A stretch of DNA of 35,626 nucleotides from Ktedonobacteria bacterium (GTDB taxonomy: Bacteria; Chloroflexota; Ktedonobacteria; Ktedonobacterales; JADMIN01). The notes under the pieces are model-generated. The model did not search any database, had not been told where the DNA came from, and worked only from the letters and a program-made list of their open reading frames with translations. Positions 32,918 through 35,626 of this stretch are shown here, one piece after another. Position 1 is the stretch's first letter; the number at the start of each line of letters is the position of its first letter. Position numbers and translations under genes: made by a program. Location: positions 1 to 35,626 of the forward strand of contig DAHUXT010000005.1 in NCBI GenBank assembly GCA_027307065.1. Reading direction: 5' to 3'.

Positions 32918-33627
32918 CGACCTTTCGCTACGATGCCGCGATTCTCGAACGCTTCCCCGCCGTGACAGGTGGCGTGGTCCTGGCGACGGGTGCGCGCAAC
33001 GGACCAACGCCTGAGCCGCTGCAGACGGCCTATCGCGACGAGCAGCGGGCGACGCTGGCGCGCATTGGCGAGGCGCCGCTGAGCCAACTTCCAACGCTCG
33101 CTGCGTGGCGGAGCGCATTTCGCCGCTTCGGCGTGGACCCGACGCAGTGCCGATCCGCCGCCGAGGCATTGCTTCGTCGCCTGACCAAGAAAGGCGACAT
33201 ACCGAGCATCAACACGCTGGTAGACCTGGGCAATCTGGTCAGCATCCGCTACGCGTTGCCGGTCGCCGTTTTCGATACTCGTTCACTGACCGGACCGCTG
33301 ACGGTGCGTTTTGCGACGGGCGCCGAGCGCTACACCCCGCTGGGCCAGCCCAATGTGACCGAACGCCCAACGGCGGGCGAGGTAGTCTTTGCCGACGACA
33401 CTGGGCTGGTCTTCGCCGAACGCTGGTGCTGGCGACAGAGCGATCAAAGCGCCGCGCGCATGGATACCAGCGCCGTAGTGATTGCTGTAGAGGCGCAGCA
33501 CGAACGGGCGCGCGACGATGTCGAGGCAGCCCTGACCGATCTGCTGGTGTTGCTGGAACGCTTCGCGGGTGGTCAAGTCACCTCGGCTATTCTCAACGCG
33601 CAACATCCGTCGCTCTCTGACGAGTGA
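32914..33627 (+). CDS. B3/B4 domain protein (PheRS-beta editing-domain-like)
   Basis: The protein has 237 residues. It resembles the free-standing B3/B4 family, the domain that in the PheRS beta subunit hydrolyses Tyr-tRNA(Phe). Seen: AWRSAFRRFGVDPTQCRSAAE, LTKKGDIPSINTLVDLGN, VSIRYALPVAVFD, and GEVVFADDTGLVFAERWCWRQ followed by SAVVIAVEAQ. No tRNA-binding or catalytic synthetase modules are present. It starts within the trpG stop (ATGA), so it belongs to the trp operon. Its true substrate is unknown; deacylation of a mischarged tRNA or a small-molecule role are both possible. Confidence 0.85.
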   Translation: MTTFRYDAAILERFPAVTGGVVLATGARNGPTPEPLQTAYRDEQRATLARIGEAPLSQLPTLAAWRSAFRRFGVDPTQCRSAAEALLRRLTKKGDIPSINTLVDLGNLVSIRYALPVAVFDTRSLTGPLTVRFATGAERYTPLGQPNVTERPTAGEVVFADDTGLVFAERWCWRQSDQSAARMDTSAVVIAVEAQHERARDDVEAALTDLLVLLERFAGGQVTSAILNAQHPSLSDE

Positions 33628-33689
33628 AGCGAGTATGAGCGGGTCCCAGGTGTTAACTGCGGAACTCGAGGCAAGGTGTTCTGAAGATT

Positions 33690-33751
33690 GTCCGCGCAGG
33701 CGGACTTTGTGGCGGAGCGCAGCGAGGCCATTCAGGCGCGGTTTCAACCGC
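33690..33751. repeat. Palindrome-rich spacer between the B3/B4 gene and trpD
   Basis: In the 171-nt gap GTCCGC-GCAG-GCGGAC (33690-33705) is followed by TTTGTGGCGGAGCGCAGCGAGG, and then GCGGT-TTCA-ACCGC (33738-33751). The composite of two hairpins and a purine-rich core looks like a dispersed REP-type element. It interrupts an otherwise tightly packed operon. Confidence 0.5.
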
Positions 33752-33798
33752 CAGCCACAAATGTGTTTGCGTCGCCAGCCGCATGGAGGGCAAGACGA

Positions 33799-34839
33799 AT
33801 GATTCGCGAGGCAATCACGCATCTGGTTGCGGGCCAGTCGCTTAGCGAGGCCGAGGCAGCAGAGGCGATGGAAGAGATCATGACCGGCATGGCGACGCCC
33901 TCGCAGTTGGGCGCGTTTCTGACGGCGCTGCGCCTGAAAGGCGAGACCGTCGAGGAGGTAACAGGACTGGCGCGGGTGATGCGCGAACAGGCATTGCATG
34001 TGCCGTTGGACGCGTCGGTGCGCGCGGTGGATACCTGCGGCACCGGTGGTGATGCCTCGGGCACGTTCAACGTCTCGACGGCGGCGGGCCTGCTGGTGGC
34101 GGCACTGGGTCTGCCGGTCGCCAAACATGGCAATCGCGCGGCTACCAGTCGCTGTGGCAGCGCCGATGTGCTGGAGGCGCTTGGCGTCAAGCTGGAACTT
34201 GAGCCGGAGCAGGTGGCCTACTGTGTCGAGCGAATCGGCTTCGGCTTTATGTTCGCGCCAACGTACCATCCCGCGATGCGCTATGTTGGCCCGACCCGCC
34301 GCGAAATTGGCATCCGCACCGTGTTCAACATCCTTGGCCCACTGACCAACCCGGCCCGTGTGCGCTATCAAGTGCTGGGCGTGCCCGATGCGAAGTTGCT
34401 GCGGTTGATCGGCGAGGCGCTACTGCGGCTCGGTGGCGCGCGCGCGCTGGTGGTGCATGGCGCGGACGGCGTGGATGAACTCTCGCTGTCTGGTCCGACG
34501 CTCATCTGCGAGGTGGACGGCGCCTCTGGTACGCTGCGCGAGTATACGGTGACGCCAGAGTCGGTGGGCTGCGCAACCGCGCCACGCGAGGCGGTGTTGG
34601 GTGGCGACGCGCAACAGAACGCGACGCTGCTGCGGGATCTGCTCGCGGGCAAGCTCGATGGTGCGCCAGCGGATATCGTGGCGCTCAACGCGGGCGCCGC
34701 GCTCTACGTCACAGAACGAGCGGACTCGCTGGCAGATGGCGTGCGCCAGGCGCGATCTGGTCTGCGCGATGGCCGTGGTGTCGCCACATTGGAGACTCTC
34801 GCCGCCACGACACAACGTCTCGGCGCAACCGTGGCGTAG
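33799..34839 (+). CDS. trpD: Anthranilate phosphoribosyltransferase
   Basis: The protein has 346 residues. It transfers phosphoribosyl from PRPP to anthranilate. The PRPP-binding motif is DTCGTGGDASGTFNVSTA (78-95). KHGNRAATSRCGSADVLEALG (109-129) and FAPTYHPAMRYVGPTRREIG bind anthranilate and PRPP, and VFNILGPLTNPA and VVHGADGVDELS follow as usual. ATG 33799 has GGAGGG 8 nt upstream; a longer frame from 33688 would translate the palindromic spacer and is excluded. It lies 171 nt after the B3/B4 gene and 16 nt before trpC. Confidence 0.97.
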   Translation: MIREAITHLVAGQSLSEAEAAEAMEEIMTGMATPSQLGAFLTALRLKGETVEEVTGLARVMREQALHVPLDASVRAVDTCGTGGDASGTFNVSTAAGLLVAALGLPVAKHGNRAATSRCGSADVLEALGVKLELEPEQVAYCVERIGFGFMFAPTYHPAMRYVGPTRREIGIRTVFNILGPLTNPARVRYQVLGVPDAKLLRLIGEALLRLGGARALVVHGADGVDELSLSGPTLICEVDGASGTLREYTVTPESVGCATAPREAVLGGDAQQNATLLRDLLAGKLDGAPADIVALNAGAALYVTERADSLADGVRQARSGLRDGRGVATLETLAATTQRLGATVA

Positions 34840-34855
34840 GGAACAGGACATTCCG

Positions 34856-35626
34856 ATGACCGAGACATCATCCGCGACATTTCTTGAACGCATCGTCGCG
34901 GCGACCCGCGCCCATCTGGACGAACGCCGCCAGCACATCCCGCTGGATGCGATGCGAGCGCTCGCGCTGGCCGCGCCACTGCCACGTCCGTTTGCGTCGG
35001 CACTGCGCCCGGTGACTGGTGGCTCCGCTCGCCTGATAGCCGAAGTGAAGCGCGCCTCGCCGTCGAAAGGGTTGCTGGCCGAGCAGTTCGATCCGGTAGA
35101 ACAGGCGCGGGCGTATGCGGCAGGTGGCGCGTCAGCCATCAGTGTGCTGACTGAGCCGGATTTCTTCCTTGGCTCGCTCGATCATCTGCGGGCGGTGCGG
35201 AACGCTGTGGATCTGCCGGTGCTGCGGAAAGACTTCCTGATCGATCCGTATCAGGTGTTCGAGGCGCGGGCAGCGGGAGCCGACGCTGTGCTGTTGATCT
35301 GCGCGCTGCTGGATGACGACAGTCTGCGAGAGATGCTGGCGCTCACGCGCACGCTGGGGATGGAGGCATTAGTAGAGGCGCACAATGCCGGCGAGGCGCT
35401 GCGGGCGGTGAGTTCGGGCGCGCGGGTCATCGGCGTCAACAGTCGTGATCTGCGCACCTTCGCGGTTGATGCCGATGTGGTGCGGCGGCTGCGGCCAATT
35501 GTCCCCTCGGATCATATCTTTGTCGCCGAGAGCGGCATCGGCAACGCGAGGGACGCGGCGCGGGCACGCGCGTTCGGCGCCGACGCGATCTTGGTAGGCG
35601 AGGCGTTGATGCGGGCCGAATCGCCC
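34856..35626 (+). CDS. trpC: Indole-3-glycerol phosphate synthase (cut at window edge)
   Basis: The frame is open for 257 codons to the end of the window, close to the full length of about 260. It is a TIM barrel closing the indole ring of CdRP. Motifs in order: ARLIAEVKRASPSKG (catalytic Lys), SVLTEPDFFLGS, PVLRKDFLIDPYQ (second catalytic Lys), ADAVLLICALL, ALVEAHNAGEA, VIGVNSRDLRTF, FVAESGI and GADAILVGEALMR (phosphate loop). The stop codon lies outside. AGGA lies about 8 nt before the ATG. trpF, trpB and trpA would be expected further downstream. Confidence 0.96.
   Translation, partial: MTETSSATFLERIVAATRAHLDERRQHIPLDAMRALALAAPLPRPFASALRPVTGGSARLIAEVKRASPSKGLLAEQFDPVEQARAYAAGGASAISVLTEPDFFLGSLDHLRAVRNAVDLPVLRKDFLIDPYQVFEARAAGADAVLLICALLDDDSLREMLALTRTLGMEALVEAHNAGEALRAVSSGARVIGVNSRDLRTFAVDADVVRRLRPIVPSDHIFVAESGIGNARDAARARAFGADAILVGEALMRAESP

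Noticed and set aside
1-35626. CRISPR array, tRNA genes, insertion sequences, prophage or defence island
   Set aside because: No regular repeat-spacer pattern, no cloverleaf candidate, no transposase, integrase or phage protein was found; the gene content is mostly housekeeping.

Overview
The window is GC-rich bacterial chromosomal DNA, densely packed with genes on both strands. There is no CRISPR array, rRNA, tRNA or intact insertion sequence. The gene set suggests a Gram-positive-like (monoderm) bacterium, most likely of the Chloroflexota (Ktedonobacteria-like). Reasons are lipobox lipoproteins, a lipoprotein L,D-transpeptidase, a T-box leader on trpS, a DUF512/PDZ protein, a topA-hslV-hslU cluster and proline-rich DUF4870 membrane proteins. 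This placement rests on recalled family distributions and was not tested.

Layout. (1) 1-1427, minus strand: an ECF-type sigma factor with a long cysteine-containing C-terminal extension, followed by the start of an MFS exporter cut by the window edge. (2) 1719-5837, plus strand: a DUF512 Fe-S protein, a lipoprotein, an ATP-grasp ligase and a CoA-binding protein. (3) 5879-12481, minus strand: a DUF4870 membrane protein, an alpha/beta hydrolase, hslU, hslV and topA. The first two are each preceded by a copy of the same ~60-bp module. (4) 13142-21859, plus strand: an MFS exporter, a membrane-anchored trypsin-like protease with a C-terminal zinc ribbon, and two tandem RelA/SpoT homologues. (5) 21998-24306: rsgA (minus) and a Ppx/GppA phosphatase (plus), diverging from a shared ~180-bp region. 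(6) 24324-29003, minus strand: an L,D-transpeptidase lipoprotein, ffh and a double-GerMN lipoprotein. (7) 29197-35626, plus strand: a sigma-A-like promoter, a tryptophan T-box leader with a UGG specifier, trpS, trpE, trpG, a free-standing B3/B4 (PheRS editing-like) protein, trpD and trpC (cut at the edge).

The most striking observation is the tandem RSH pair. The first protein keeps every (p)ppGpp-hydrolase (HD) residue but has lost synthetase residues, including the Glu of the EIQIRT motif, which is Gln here. The second has a complete synthetase site, but its HD motif has become Ala-Gln. They look like a split into hydrolase and synthetase paralogues, parallel to proteobacterial SpoT/RelA. 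rsgA (a GTPase that binds (p)ppGpp in other bacteria) and a Ppx/GppA gene (a family that includes pppGpp phosphatases) lie next to them, so the stretch is effectively an alarmone neighbourhood.

The second theme is tryptophan supply. One Trp-sensing T-box appears to sit at the head of trpS and the trp biosynthetic genes, because no terminator is visible between trpS and trpE, and an unexpected aminoacyl-tRNA-editing-like protein is embedded between trpG and trpD. Start codons were mostly chosen by Shine-Dalgarno position, and several differ from the longest possible reading frame.
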